Shown here: one piece after another, positions 35,651-47,471 of the stretch | How positions within the stretch are numbered: position 1 is the first letter of the stretch | How the letters are laid out: every line of letters starts with the position of its first letter | Assembly (NCBI GenBank): GCA_020744425.1 | Contig: JAGMUV010000001.1 | Location: 6,138,001-6,202,000 of the forward strand | Direction of reading: 5' to 3' | DNA from: Dactylonectria macrodidyma | Lineage: Eukaryota; Ascomycota; Sordariomycetes; Hypocreales; Nectriaceae | DNA: 64,000 nucleotides | Position numbers and translations under genes: made by a program | Notes under the pieces: generated by a model | The model's database searches: none | What the model was told of the DNA's origin: nothing | What the model saw: the letters and a program-made list of their open reading frames with translations, nothing else

Positions 35651-35896
35651 AGTGTGATTTTTGTGTTGTTTTAGCGAGAATCATCCTAGAGTTTAGTCGT
35701 TTGGGATGTTGTTTGGAGGCTTAGCAGTATGTAAAACATAATACATGAGAACATGACAGACCGGTACAGTGGCTATGAACATGATTCCGCAAAAAGAATG
35801 TTGATATCTCGCTTGATGACAGAACTGACTATAAAGCGACAGTAAAACCCAGCGATTCATTTTATTTTCTACTTATCAGCAGCTACCGTGTCACGA

Positions 35897-37534
35897 TCAG
35901 CTCTGCGTCGGCATGGACGTATCAGCCTTGGAGCTGCCAACATCGCTGCTCCGCCACAACGCAGTGACAGTTTTGAGCTGCGTGTAAAACTCAACACCGG
36001 GCTTGCCGTAAAAGGTGTTCGCTCCTCCACCAGCGATGCTCTTCTTGTTGCCCGTGAAGCTGAACATCGGTAGCGGCACCGGGATCGGCACGTTGATGCC
36101 CACTTGCCCGGCCTCGATCCGGCGTCTGAACGACTCAGCGGTAGGCCCCGAGCGTGTGAATACCACGGTGCCATTACCGTAGTCGTTGTTATTGACTGTT
36201 TCGATTGCCTGGTCGAGAGTGTCTACGCTCATACAGAGCAACACAGGCCCGAAAATTTCCTCCATATAGCATTTCATGGCTGGCTCCACATCAGAGATGA
36301 TGGTAGGGGCAACCCAGTTGCCGTTGGGATAGTTGGCCGGCTTGTAGCCACGGCCGTCGAGAACAATTGTTGCCCCATCCTGCTCTGCACTCTCAACCAG
36401 ACCCTCGATGCGTTGCTTGCTCTGAGGACTGATGACGGGCCCGAGATCACTGCCCTTTTCAAATCCAGCATTGACTTGCAACAATTTAGCACGTTCCACC
36501 AGCTCAGGAAGCCACTCCTTTGACTCTCCAACCAAGACGAGCACACTGATAGCCATGCACCGCTGTCCAGCCGCCCCAAACGCCGCACCGAGAATCGCAT
36601 TCAGACAATGGTCTTTATCGCAGTCTGGCAAGACCACGGCGTGATTCTTAGCGCCCAGGTTCGCCTGCACTCGCTTCCCGTTGGCAGAGGCCTTGGTGTA
36701 GATGTACTCGCCGGCAGCGTTGCTCCCGACGAAGCTGATGGCCTTGATGGCGGGTTGGTCGAGGATGAAGTTGATAGTTGGGTGCGCGCCGTGGATGATG
36801 TTGACTACGCCGGAGGGGAAACCGGCCTCGCGACAGAGCTCGGTGAGGATCATGGCCGTGCCGGGAACGCGTTCGGACGGTTTGAGGAGGAGAGTGTTTC
36901 CAGTGATGGTGGCTATTGGGAGGCACCATAGAGGGATCATGGCAGGGAAATCTAGCAAGTCAGCACTTGTCTGGCGAAAGAGATTGGGGTTTCATCAAAG
37001 ACAAAGCTCCGTTATGAAAAACTTACTGAACGGGCACACTGCCGCCACCACGCCCAGGGGCTCTCGGTAAGTTCTAGTCTCCATATCCCTCGCAACCTCC
37101 AAGACTTCTCCCTTCAACAGATCCGGCGCCGCACACGCAGCCTCAGCAACCTGCAGCCCTCGAAGCACGTCGCCCTTGGCATCGGCAAACGTCTTTCCCT
37201 GCTCACGCGTGATCCTAGCCGCCAGACGGTCCATATTGCTGCGAAGCAGGGACACAAACTTGAACATGATTTGCTGGCGCGCCATGACGCTCTTGTCTCG
37301 CCATAGCGGAAACGCTGTTTCTGCGGCTACCAGGGCCGCGCTGAGCTCGTCATCTGTACTCTGGGGGACTCGGGAGATGAGGTCGTTGGTCGCTGGGTCG
37401 TGGACGTCGAAGAATTGGGTGGCTTTGGACTTCCAGAATGTGTTGTTAATGAAGTATGGGATGTCTTCGACAGTCTCGGGTTTGTCGTGTGTCGTTACAG
37501 CGTGCAACGACGAGGTCTCTAGTGGTTCGCCCAT
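35897..37534 (-). CDS. Methylmalonate-semialdehyde dehydrogenase (acylating) type, copy 1
   Basis: Exons 37534-37027 and 36951-35897 join in phase (VCPF-NFPAMIPLW is rebuilt) to 520 residues. ALDH marks: PYFINNTFW start of the fold, LKPSERVPGTAMIL, the NAD-site FVGSNAAGEYIY, and the catalytic Cys301 in GAAGQRCMA, the hallmark of the CoA-acylating MMSDH family. The C-terminus has GVEFYTQLKTVTALW. The reaction is malonate or methylmalonate semialdehyde plus CoA and NAD+ to acetyl- or propionyl-CoA plus CO2. No amphipathic mitochondrial presequence is visible, unlike the housekeeping valine-pathway enzyme, suggesting a cytosolic catabolic isozyme. Five GATA motifs lie 0.3-0.4 kb upstream. The neighbouring URC genes suggest it processes the three-carbon fragment of uracil or thymine. 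Confidence 0.92.
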
Positions 37535-38535
37535 GACGATGTTGGAAGCTGAACGGCTAGAATCACGAAGAAATGTGGAAAGAATCCAATGAAAGTAACT
37601 TATTCAGTTAATCTGTTTAATAGAGTTGTGAGGCTTGTTGTATTTTTAAACTGGGCATCGTGGCCATACCCGCAGCAATGGATGCGTTACTATCGCCACG
37701 TCTCAATGTCTTCACGCCCAGGATAATTAACATATCTCCATAAAAGTTCACCATTCCTGGCATCTCAATGCTGCATGTTCAATTCACGTTTCGTTACTCC
37801 ACCAGTCCCCGGGTCAGTTGCCAAGATGTTCAATCTGCGATGGGAGTCTAAGATAAGAAGAGGTGATCGTGACAGGGATTAGAGGTGTGGGATTAAAAGT
37901 CGTGCTGATAACTAGCCATGATAACGAAACTCGATAACTAATGCACACAAGATAACGCCCACATCATAATTGTTAACCAATGACACCGCTGGAGAGAACA
38001 AGGGAATTAGACCTGCCGAATGCAACATGGCGTGGCCGTATCCTCCAACTCAATGTCGCTGCCCCGCTATGTCTGGCTTCTCTCTCGGCTGAGGTGAGAG
38101 AGGCCATCGTGGCTATTCTCAACCTCGGTCGCATTTGCTCCAGAACACTCTCCACCATTCATTATCGATCTGTTCCGGTGCGTTGCCGAGCTCATGGTTA
38201 GTTATCGTCCGACCAACTAGGTAGTTCAATCAGCGACCCTAGGACATTCTTTCGGCGGGGCTGCCGAAGCGCCTGAAATCCCCTCAACACTGCCACGGGC
38301 TTCGATCATGAGTAACCATTCAATCCAAAGCCCGTTAGGGAGCCGAAGCACGACGTCTGGCGAGAATAGCGGTATGGACTTCTCATCGTGTCTGTTGTGT
38401 GACGTCACTCTATTGATGCTAAATGCTTCTTCGCAGACCCCTTCACACATTCTGTCTATAGCGAGGTTCGTCATCAGCGCCGCCGTTCGGCTGGATCGCT
38501 AATCTGTGCCTTTCATTCGGCTGACACTTTATCAG
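37535..38535. other. Divergent promoter region of the two semialdehyde dehydrogenases
   Basis: It holds the GATA cluster listed separately and, at 38308, an ATG-started frame that may contain the missing first exon of copy 2. Nothing else is recognised. Confidence 0.45.
37851..37956. promoter_or_regulatory. GATA-motif cluster upstream of semialdehyde dehydrogenase genes
   Basis: Five GATAA cores lie within 106 nt: AGATAAG at 37851, TGATAAC at 37906 and 37919, CGATAAC at 37932 and AGATAAC at 37950. Such density is expected at AreA/Nit2-controlled promoters. It sits between two divergent dehydrogenase genes. Confidence 0.6.
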
Positions 38536-40399
38536 AGTTCATTCTCGGATTTTAACAACGCTTTCAATGTAGACCCTGGCGTTTCACACAATTTCATCAA
38601 CAACTCACTCGTCCTGTCCAAAACTCGGACCTGGACCAAGGTCCATGACCCGGTGAGTACTCTGCGGAATCACGCATTCTTCTGAAATGTCGTCTAACAA
38701 TTATGATACAGGCCACACAAGCATTTCTAACTCGGGTGCCTGAATCTACGGTCCTGGAAGTGCAACATGCCGTTGCAGTGGCGTCTGCAGCCCAACCCAA
38801 TTGGGCCTCGACGTCATTCCAGACCCGAAGACTCAAGCTATTAGACCTGGTCAATGTTCTGTACCAAAATGGCCCCCGTATTGCAAGTGATCTATCATTC
38901 TTAATGTGCAGAGAATATTTGCTAACGCCTTCAAAAGGTTAACTGCATCATTGAGGAAGGCGGCAAGACTATGCAGGATGCAAAGACGGAATTCGACAAG
39001 GGAATTGATGCCATCCTGACTGCCACCTCCATTGCTCGCGAAATGATGGGAACATACTCTTCAAATCATCCAGTTAGGATACACACATTCCATGAACCTG
39101 TTGTATGTCCAACTTCCCTAGTTTTCTATCCAACCGATATTTATTCTCCTCTTACTTACTCGGCACTAGGGAGTCTGTGTGTCGATTACACCGTACAATT
39201 TTCCCTTCATGATCCCACTTTGGTCCATACCTCTCGCCCTTATGACGGGAAACACCGTTGTCTTGAAGCCATCCGAGAGAACTCCAACTGCTGCCATGAT
39301 CCTAGCAGAGAGCTTCCTTCAGGCTGACTTTCCTCCCGGTGTGTTTAACGTGGTTCATGGAGGAGCCAGTGCTGTAAATGTTTTACTGTCTCAACCAGCG
39401 GTCATGGCGGTCAGCTTCGTAGGATCCGATATCGCTGGAGAGCGTGTTTGCGAGCATGCCAGAGCCAACAGAAAACGGGTGCAGGTTGAGACGAGCGGCA
39501 AAAACCACGGAGTGATAATGGAGGATGCGGACAAGATTTCCACGCTTTACGCGATTGCGGGAAGTGCTTTTGGTGCTGCAGGGCAAAGATGTATGGCTTT
39601 GAGCTTGGTAGTATTCATCGGGTCGGCCAGGGAATGGCTCCATGACCTTGTGGAAATTGCCCAGTCTCTCGTGGTTGGCTGCGGCTCAAATCCCGAAGTC
39701 GGCATGGGACCTCTGATAAGTGCGTCTGCAAAGGAGAGAGTCATTAGCATCATCAACGGCGCGGAACAAGACGGCGCCAGAGTAGTATTGGACGGGAGAT
39801 ATTGCTCCGTGGAGGGGTATCCTGATGGCAACTTCGTTGGTCCCACCATCTTGACCAACGTCAAGACGTATATGCAATGTTACCAGGAAGAGATTTTTGG
39901 GCCCGTGCTTATTTGCCTGGAGTTTGAGACGTTGGATGAAGCTATTGATGTCATCAACGAGAATCGATGTAAGTCAATCATTCGTTTATCCATTTTCATT
40001 TCACCATTCAATTTCTGCACTCCCCTTGCCTCTCAGTCATCTTTCAATGTGAATTCTAACATGTCACAGATGGCAATGGATGCACACTATTTACTTCGAA
40101 CCCTCGAACTGCCCAAGTTTTCCAACAGGAGGTAAATATAGGCCAGATCGGCATCAACGTTCCGGTTTTAGGTACGTCGAATATTCTCGCCAGATCTAGG
40201 CGTTGGCTAATCGGCTTCTAGCTCCATCTGGCCCATTGCCTCGAACAAGTAATAAAGATTCGTTCATTGGTGGTAAGTAACGCATCTTGTGTATCTGGTA
40301 ATGTTGTAAGCTAAATGGATCCGTCTAGATATGAGTGGACAGGGGCGAACGTGGGAATTCTTCACTATGACAAAGACAGTAACGACCTTGTGGCGTTAG
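38536..40399 (+). CDS. Methylmalonate-semialdehyde dehydrogenase-type, copy 2 (start uncertain)
   Basis: Seven supported exons (about 38536-38652, 38712-38882, 38938-39102, 39170-39968, 40070-40171, 40222-40272, 40329-40399) join in phase. The second intron uses a GC-AG pair with the standard GCAAGT donor; any GT donor there gives a stop. Conserved parts: [43 protein letters not shown], catalytic [30 protein letters not shown] and the end [14 protein letters not shown]. The visible protein is about 490 residues, near full length; the first exon is not fixed and may begin at 38308. It differs strongly in sequence and in intron number from copy 1, so this is an old or separately acquired paralogue rather than a fresh duplicate. 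It lies beside the first uracil phosphoribosyltransferase. Confidence 0.8.
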
Positions 40400-40598
40400 C
40401 GACGACCAAAAGGAAAGTGTCTTCTCATTTTTTTTTTTTTTTGCATAACAATGAGGCGATCTAAAAATGATGCTATCTGCATATCGCCTGCGCGAGAATT
40501 TGAACCCATGCTTAGATTCTGTTATTGCATCCTCTGCAATCTTCCCTCTCCAACACTGTCGTAGGCTGCCGAAAGACACCTATATCTCGGGTTATTTC

Positions 40599-41256
40599 TT
40601 AGTTCTTGCCAGTACCAAATAGTCGATCGCCAATATCTCCGAGACCCGGCTTCACGTAGCCATGGCTGTCGACTTCCGGGTCGACTGCCCCCACAACGAA
40701 GCGAGAGGACTCTGGCCATACCTCACCAGCCTTTTCTAAACCAATTTTACTAGCTAGAAGTGAGACAAATGTGACCTCTTTCAGGCCCCAATCCCTGTAC
40801 CGCAAATTAGTATTCATGAACTCCTTGATAGAAAGCCGTTACGGTAACCTACTTGAGAATGCCAATGACCGCCGACGCAGTGCCTCCAGTTGCCAGCAGA
40901 GGATCCAAGATATAGGCATGGCTTATCTTTGGGCTTTTTGGTGGGAGTTTGTTGTAGTATTCAACCGGCTGCAAGGATGAGGGATCTCTGAACAAGCCAA
41001 GATGGTAGATGGATAGGTCTGTGTCCGCAGGTAGCTGCGATGTAAATGGCTCGCTCATGACGATGCCTGAGCGCAGCACAACCACGATGGCCACCTTTTC
41101 TCCAGGGACAGCCGGCTTGATGGCATCTTTGGCGAGGATCTTGGTGAGCTCGCTCGCGAGACCGTACACCTCAACAGGTTTCAGTGACTGGTCGCGAAAC
41201 TTGGCCAGTTTTGACTTAAACTCTGGACTTGAGCTGACGACAACGTTTGTTGACAT
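40599..41256 (-). CDS. Uracil phosphoribosyltransferase, bacterial Upp-like type
   Basis: Exons 41256-40853 and 40794-40599 join in phase to 199 residues. Motifs are VVLRSGIVMSEPF, YHLGLFRDPSSLQPVEYYNK, the PRPP-binding loop ILDPLLATGGTASA and the uracil-site end HGYVKPGLGDIGDRLFGT. The RDP-x-L-x-PVEYY block and C-terminus resemble bacterial Upp more than yeast Fur1. The reaction is uracil plus PRPP to UMP, the entry step of the URC pathway (URC6 role). It is divergent from URC4 over a promoter with six GATA motifs, which argues for a catabolic rather than salvage role. One oddity is that the usual RAG of the first substrate loop reads RSG. Confidence 0.88.
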
Positions 41257-41444
41257 GTTGAGTATAGAACTTGGGTTTTTTTGAGTGTTGCAGATGAATG
41301 AGTCGTGAAATGTTGACTGATCGTGTTGAAAATTAATGGCAAGAATATGTGCAAGACATCGGTGATACGCTGTTCGTTGAAAGTTGGCTGGAATTCCTAG
41401 TGGCAATATACTGAAAAGCAACGGTTGCTTCACGATGGCTCTGG

Positions 41445-41610
41445 CTTATCTCTAATTGGGTCCCTGTGTTGTGCAGGTTGCATAGTTTCGGTATCATGCC
41501 TTGATCGTTATCGCAGTTGCAATTGCTACGCTCACCCCACAAGATAACGACCGATTGGTAACTGACGCATCGCGATAAGAGGCGTGTGGATAACTGCAAT
41601 CCTCGATAAG
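41445..41610. promoter_or_regulatory. Dense GATA-motif cluster in the divergent UPRTase / URC4 promoter
   Basis: Six GATAA cores on both strands within 166 nt: CTTATCT at 41445, GTTATC at 41507, AGATAAC at 41542, CGATAAG at 41573, GGATAAC at 41588 and CGATAAG at 41604. They sit between the two start codons (41256 and 41797) and could serve both genes under AreA/Nit2-type control. Confidence 0.65.
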
Positions 41611-41796
41611 CGGACACCTATGCATGGTTGATCGATGATACTCCACTGAGATATTGAGAATCCTGTTTGATCATGAGAGTAAATTCCAGATGATTTTGTA
41701 CTGTACGATTCTATCCCTTATTGTGTCTTTTCACTTTCTTCTGGTCAAGAGCATCCCCCAGAATTTCTGCACTGTAGACTAACACAATCTGACACA

Positions 41797-43313
41797 ATGG
41801 ACAACGACAAAGAGTATCTCCTTTCCCTTCAGGCTGTCCGAGCCAACGCCAGCAAAGTCCTCGACTCTGCAATCAATGGGGAGTTGACTCACTTCGAATA
41901 TGATGCATCACGCATGTCTGTCGTCGCCGACTTCGTCACGGACGTAATTAAGGTGAGTTTCATATCACTGCCCACCATGGCTCCGTTGCGAAATCCTTGT
42001 CTTCGTATGTTGGCCCGGTTTTGAAGAATTGGAGCTGATAAATATACTGGCAGCGCGACTTTGGACCAGATAAGTTTGATCAGATTCCGCCACATGGAAG
42101 ATGGCAACATTTCGACGTTGGCGGTGTTGCACGCGTCGACGCGCTCTGCACCCAGTGGAAGAATGGGGGCTGTGAAGACGTGAAGGAAATCACTCGACGA
42201 TTGATCGACTTGTTCTTCGTATCAGTTCTTCTTGATGCAGGTGCGGGTGATCACTGGCGATTCAAGGAGCCTGGTACGGAAGACTTGTACACCAGAAGTG
42301 AAGGCATTGCTGTCGCATCACTCTACATGTTTACGGCAGGAGCTTTCTCATCAGATGCATCGCAAAAATGCGCTGTCGATGGTATGCTACTTTCGATGGC
42401 CGCTACTCGGCGTCTTTACTAACATGGATCAAGGTACTGGACTATCACTTCTAGATGACGAGACGTTCAGTCGATATTTCCAGCTCACACCAGAGAATCC
42501 ACTTGTGGGTGTGTCGTCAAGGGTTCAGTTACTGAAAGACGTGGGATCCTCTCTCTCGAGCTTACCAGACATCTACGGACCATCGGGCCGGCCAGGAAAC
42601 ATCGTTGGTAAGCTAGTCTATTGCTACAGTATACGCAAGGGACATCAGTGTACTAATCTGCTTGGTTTGAAGATTACCTCACGAGTTCTGACAGCAACTC
42701 CCAAGTCTTGGACTACGAGCTGCTTTGGTCGTGCTTGCAACGTACCTTGATTCCGTCCTGGCCCAAAAACCGTACCCAAATCGATGGGCAGCCCATTGGA
42801 GACGCATGGCCACTTCAAATCCTAAATGCTAGAGCTCAAAGAGATGGTGACGTGCGGCCTCGAACTACGATTCAGCCATTTCATAAGCTTACACAATGGT
42901 TGGCTTACTCTCTGACGGTACCTTTTACCAGAGTGCTTGGCTATACATGGACAAATTCTGACCTCGGAACTGGCCTGCCCGAGTATCGCAATGGAGGGCT
43001 CTTCGTGGACCTTCAAGTCCTACGGCTGAAGAAGGATGACTTAGAACAGGGTCAAAAGATGTCGGGACAATTGCTTCCACAGTTTGACCCTGCTTCTGAT
43101 GTCATAGTCGAGTGGAGGGCGATGACAGTGGCGCTATTGGATCAACTATATGGAATAATTGCTGGTCGCTTCAAAGAATTGGGAGTTAGTTTGAGCATGG
43201 CCCAAATGCTAGAGGCCGGAACGTGGAAGTCGGGACGCGAACTTGCAGCCAGTTTGAGGCCAGAAACGAAGTCAAGCCCAATCCTCGACAGTGGCGATGG
43301 AACGCTCTTTTAG
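41797..43313 (+). CDS. URC4: Urc4-type DUF1688 protein of uracil catabolism
   Basis: Exons 41797-41952, 42054-42381, 42434-42607 and 42673-43313 join in phase to 432 residues, the usual size of the family. Blocks typical of DUF1688/Urc4 are AVRANASKVLDSAINGELTHF, PPHGRWQHFDVGG, RPGNIVDYLTS, PFHKLTQWLAYSL, TGLPEYRNGGLFVD, EWRAMTVALLDQL and LEAGTWKSGRELA. Urc4 is required for growth on uracil as nitrogen source in Lachancea kluyveri; its mutants were reported to accumulate ribosylurea, so a step releasing urea is likely, but the mechanism is not settled. It is co-located with URC1 and two uracil phosphoribosyltransferases, which supports the assignment. Confidence 0.93.
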
Positions 43314-43980
43314 ATGGTCTTTTCTCAATAGGTAGTCCGTTTTAAAAAAACAAAGTTACTTCAATCGACCGGATTTTTTACTCAAATCTTATATTGTAAA
43401 CTGAATCTTGACTCTATTAACCATAATGGCTTGAATGCAGGTCGAAATCCGATAGTTAGACCCTATCACGGTGTCGACTTTGTCCTGGAAATGTCAAAAC
43501 CCACGTATGGCCGGTTAGGCTATTCCACAGCTAACATTTTTCACTCTACTTCTCCAATTGCCGGGATTTTTCCTCAGGTCAGACATCTGATCATAACCTC
43601 ATCAAGATGGCCTTTGGGGTGTGTTGTCTAGTGAAGGGATGCTGGAAATCCGGCAGGGGTTGTGGGCCAGGGGTGGATATATCACATCAAGAGGGCGTGT
43701 TTGGTGCTAATCTAGGGGTGTACGTCAGGTTATCGGTCTGTGATTCTGTTCTTGATAGCCTCAAAATCTACTGGCGCTAACTACTTCAGTCAAACGCCCA
43801 ACACTGTATCTGATCCATTGATTATCTTTATCCTGAAAGCTCAGTGTGCCTTGGGAACAAAACGATGCTCTTATCACCACAAGCACCTTATCGGGCACTG
43901 CATCATAGTACAAGCCTAATATTCCTTACCAATTCAAGACTTCACGCATCCCATAACTAGGGCTTCTGTCACTGCCGACA
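43314..43980. promoter_or_regulatory. URC4-URC1 intergenic region with GATA motifs
   Basis: It is 667 nt without a gene. GATA cores occur at 43739 (GTTATC), 43753 (TGATAG), 43822 (TTATCT), 43871 (TTATCA) and 43888 (TTATCG), all within about 240 nt upstream of the URC1 start. Confidence 0.55.
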
Positions 43981-45565
43981 ATGTCAATCAACACATCGTA
44001 TTCTTTTGATCCAGAGCCTCAAGGCGTCGTTCGCAGAGGAAACCAAGTCAAAATGACCGCATCAGCCACCAACACTAACGGAGCTTCTACTCCTAATAAT
44101 GAGCCATGGGCAAATCCTCTGAGCAAGCGGTTCCAGAGCCGCATAGTGGTAAGACCATGGTCCACCTAGGATGCAATAGAGCATCAAGAGCGTACTAATG
44201 TAATATTGACAGCTCACGACGTATCCTGGACAAAGCGTCGTTGACCCTATTGCCCTAAACTGGGGCGCCAAGGACCCTGAAGAACGTGGACCTGTTGTCG
44301 TCTCTCGTTCAGGCGACACTCTGAAGAAGCGCAACGCCATCGGTGCTCACGGTGGAAGCTACAGCGTGTACAATGCCCTTGCCATCGCCAGTGGCGATCT
44401 TCCACCTGATTTCAAGCCCGATTTCCGAAACACACAGCCGACATTCCAGCCCCCAGTCCAGCCAGCATGGGGTGACGCCACCAAGATTGTTTCAATGGAT
44501 CCTTTTGGACACAACATTGCTCGTTACTACAAGACACATCTCGACGAGGGACTTGATATCCGGCCGACGATTGCGATTACCCGTGCTCATATGCGAGTCT
44601 CGGAGATTGTCACATCTATCGAGAGCGGTCAACTACCAGTAGATGGCAATGTCGTCATCAACAAAGAAGGCGACGTCAAGGTGACCAAAGTTGCCGTCGA
44701 GCCCGTGTGGTTTCTTCCCGGAGTCGCTGCACGATTCAATGTCGACGAAGGTATCCTTCGCCGCGCGTTGTTCGAGTTCACTGGCGGAAGTTACCCTGAG
44801 TTGGTAACAAGACCAGACGTGAACGTCTTTCTACCGCCGATTGGTGGTCTAACTGCCTACATATTTGGCCCGCCTGAGCGTGTCTCAGATCCTAATGTCA
44901 AGCTTGCCCTCCGAGTTCACGACGAATGCAACGGATCAGATGTGTTCCAGTCGGATATCTGCACTTGCAGGCCGTATCTGGCCTTTGGCATCGAGGAGGC
45001 CATCAAGGAGGCGCAGAACGGCGGATCTGGCGTCGTAATTTACTTCCGCAAGGAAGGTCGTGCTCTTGGAGAGGTTGTCAAATACTTGGTGTACAACTCA
45101 CGGAAGCGCGGTGGAGATACGGCCGACCAGTACTTTGCGAGAACAGAGAATATTGCTGGTGTCAGGGATGTGAGTATACTCAAGTATGATGCGGGAGAGA
45201 CATGGGCTAACAGATTTAGATGCGATTCCAAGCACTGATGCCAGATATTTTGCACTGGCTGGGTATCAAGAAGATTGACCGAATGCTTTCCATGTCTAAC
45301 ATGAAGCATGACGCCATTGTGGAACAAGGCATTCCTATCCTCGAGCGTATTCCAATCCCCGAACGTGAGTATATCTTATCCTCGCCATCAAGTAGTGAGC
45401 TGCCGTGTTAATACGCCTTCAGATCTTATTCCCTCAGATTCAAGAGTTGAAATCGATGCCAAGATTAACGCAGGCTACTTTACTGATGGTAAAAAGTACA
45501 CGGACGAAGAGCTCAAGGACGTCAAGGGCCGCGGCTGGCAAAGTTGGGAAGATGTGGCTCATTAG
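43981..45565 (+). CDS. URC1: Urc1, GTP-cyclohydrolase-II-like enzyme of uracil catabolism
   Basis: Exons 43981-44148, 44213-45169, 45220-45364 and 45423-45565 join in phase to 470 residues. The zinc site of the GCHII fold is intact: C295-x10-C306-x-C308 in HDECNGSDVFQSDICTC. The catalytic-arginine region reads YFRKEGRALGEVVKYL, a fungal Urc1 variant of the YLRQEGRGIG block of RibA. The long N-terminal half (residues 57-240, with SRSGDTLKKRNAIGAHGGSY and VSMDPFGHNIARYY) is specific to Urc1 and absent from riboflavin RibA. Urc1 is thought to open the pyrimidine ring of a uridine nucleotide in the URC pathway. It is tandem with URC4. Confidence 0.93.
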
Positions 45566-45761
45566 ATTAATCCTGAATTAGCCGAGTTGTATGCATAGCT
45601 AAAATTGACTCATGTGCACTTTTCAATATTGCCCTATTGAAATGGGAATAGTGAGATATGCCTGCAGACTGAAGAAAGCGAATGATTCACTGTGTGCCAT
45701 TACTGAAATCAGCCGAAGGACTGACAACAAATTTTCAGCCAATGACCCTACCAATCCTACT

Positions 45762-46836
45762 TTACAACTCTAGATCGGCGCCCTCCAAAAGTAGCTCATT
45801 GATCGTTCTCAACTTAATGTTGGGAAAGTCTTTGGTAATATCATGCCCGTCCTTACAATCTAGTGTTCCGTCTTCAACTAAGAGACCGATTGTCGCAAAG
45901 GTTCCCTGAAGCGCTTCCTTGGGGTAAAAGGAGTATAGAGGTACGTGGCTCGGCAGTTCTGTGACCTTGCCTGCTGTCATATCTTCAACGGAGTCATGGG
46001 TCACCTTAAACTTGACGCCTTTTTCAGCCTCGAGAACCTCGACCAACTCGTTGAGAGTCAACCTGTCCCCAACGAGCGACACCTCGGGTGCCCATTTGGG
46101 AAGAGTTAGAGATGCCGAGACAAACTTGGCAAGGTCAACGCTATGTGTGAGCACAACGGGAACCTCGCCAGAGCCTGGGATTGCTCCCGTCTTGTTAGGC
46201 ACGTCGATGTACGAGGTGAGGATTGGCATGTGAGTCTTGATGGGCGGTGAGACGTAATAGTCAGAGAGGTAGCCGTGGAGCCACACGGTGTACTCGAGGC
46301 TCGTTTGTGCGAGAGCATCGACGAGGGCCCACTTAGCCTTGGCTACAGGATATTTGTCGACGACCCTATGCCAGATTTTAGCTCAAAACGTGATGCTAAG
46401 AGCTCGTAAGGATGTGCGTTGCTATTGGCTTACCTTCGTGGGAACTTGATCCCCCAGAAACTCGGGACATAGCGCCGAGTATTGAGCGCCTGATTTGCGG
46501 CCGCGATGAGGTTCAGCTCAGACTCTGCCACACCTGAAACGCTGAGCGCAGAGATAACAGTGTCGATCTTATTCTCGTCCAGGACTTGGACGAGACTGTC
46601 GACGTTGGAATAGTTGACAGTCAGGATTTGCACCCCAACGTGTGGCTCTCTGTCCGCCTTTGCCTACGGAAACTATGTCAACATTGACTTTACATGTACA
46701 TTTACATCGGGAATTAAATTTCCGGCACCTCTCTAGCTAGAATGAAGACTTTGTGTTGTCTATCTGCAGCAATGGCTTCGACAAGGGTACGTCCTAGGCT
46801 GCCGGTGCCGCCTGCTACCGCGACGATAGAAGACAT
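45762..46836 (-). CDS. NmrA-like NAD(P)-binding protein
   Basis: Exons 46836-46729, 46663-46434 and 46365-45762 join in phase to 313 residues. The N-terminus SSIVAVAGGTGSLGRTLVEAI is a Rossmann GxxGxxG of the atypical SDR type; downstream are DTVISALSVSG and YVPSFWGIKFPRR. The family includes NmrA, a redox-sensing corepressor of AreA in nitrogen metabolite repression, and isoflavone-reductase-like enzymes. The active-site Tyr of true reductases is not evident, leaning toward a sensor or unknown substrate. Convergent with URC1 at 200 nt. Its position beside GATA-rich nitrogen genes is suggestive only. Confidence 0.82.
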
Positions 46837-47471
46837 GATGGTTGGGGAAGTCGGTATGAACTGGCCATTCACTTCTCGTAGACAAATAGGACGAAGAGTT
46901 GGGAAGAATGAGACCATGAGGCAAACATGACCGTGGATTTATATTTGCTCTTTGGTACGGCTCGTCAAGGCCTCACTCTCAGGTCCGCAGTTCCAACTCC
47001 GCAAATCCGCATGATCTCACTGCATATGCCCCAGGATCTGATTACGCAAGCGTGCATGGCTATCACGCATGTCGCAAGGTCTCAGTCTCAGGTCCGCAGT
47101 ATGAAGTCCGCAAGTCCGCAAGGTGTGATTTCGCATATCATATCACGGGGTCTGATTCGCCAAGCCCGCAAGGTAAGCCCTCGCAGTTAGTCAGTTGGAG
47201 AGAAAGAATCTGCCAGTGACTTCGTGCAAGTCGGGGCCTTGAGATTGGAAATATAAACAAATGATATCTTGAAGCAGAAATATTCTGACTAAGTATAGAA
47301 ACTGAACATCTTGATGGAGAATTGTCAGAGACATCAAAGCTCGCGTATGAGTAGTCTTCTCCACACCTCCAATCAGACCTCTCCGAGAGGAAGTAAGGGG
47401 ATGCCATCTAGGCAAATGCTTCGTTTCTTGATCCCTCACAGTGCCCAAAATCCTTATCCTTAGCCGAATCT
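46837..47471. other. Gene-free stretch upstream of the NmrA-like gene
   Basis: It contains the roughly 108-nt tandem duplication listed separately and the promoter of the NmrA-like gene. No other gene is seen. Confidence 0.5.
46966..47181. repeat. Imperfect tandem duplication (period about 108 nt) rich in TCCGCA
   Basis: Two head-to-tail diverged copies start at 46966 and 47074. Shared anchors are TCTCAGGTCCGCAGT, repeated TCCGCA and a GGATCTGATT/GGGTCTGATT block followed by CGC(C)AAGC. TCCGCA or CCGCAA occurs at least six times. It lies 130-345 nt upstream of the NmrA-like start codon. Confidence 0.6.

Noticed and set aside
37980..38201. 73-residue plus-strand frame between the two dehydrogenases
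   Set aside because: It does not match the N-terminus of the dehydrogenase and cannot be joined to it in phase. It probably arises by chance in the promoter region.
38883..38937. Apparent frame break making the second semialdehyde dehydrogenase a pseudogene
   Set aside because: A GC-AG intron with a consensus GCAAGT donor restores the frame and the family alignment, and all later exons join in phase to a correct C-terminus.
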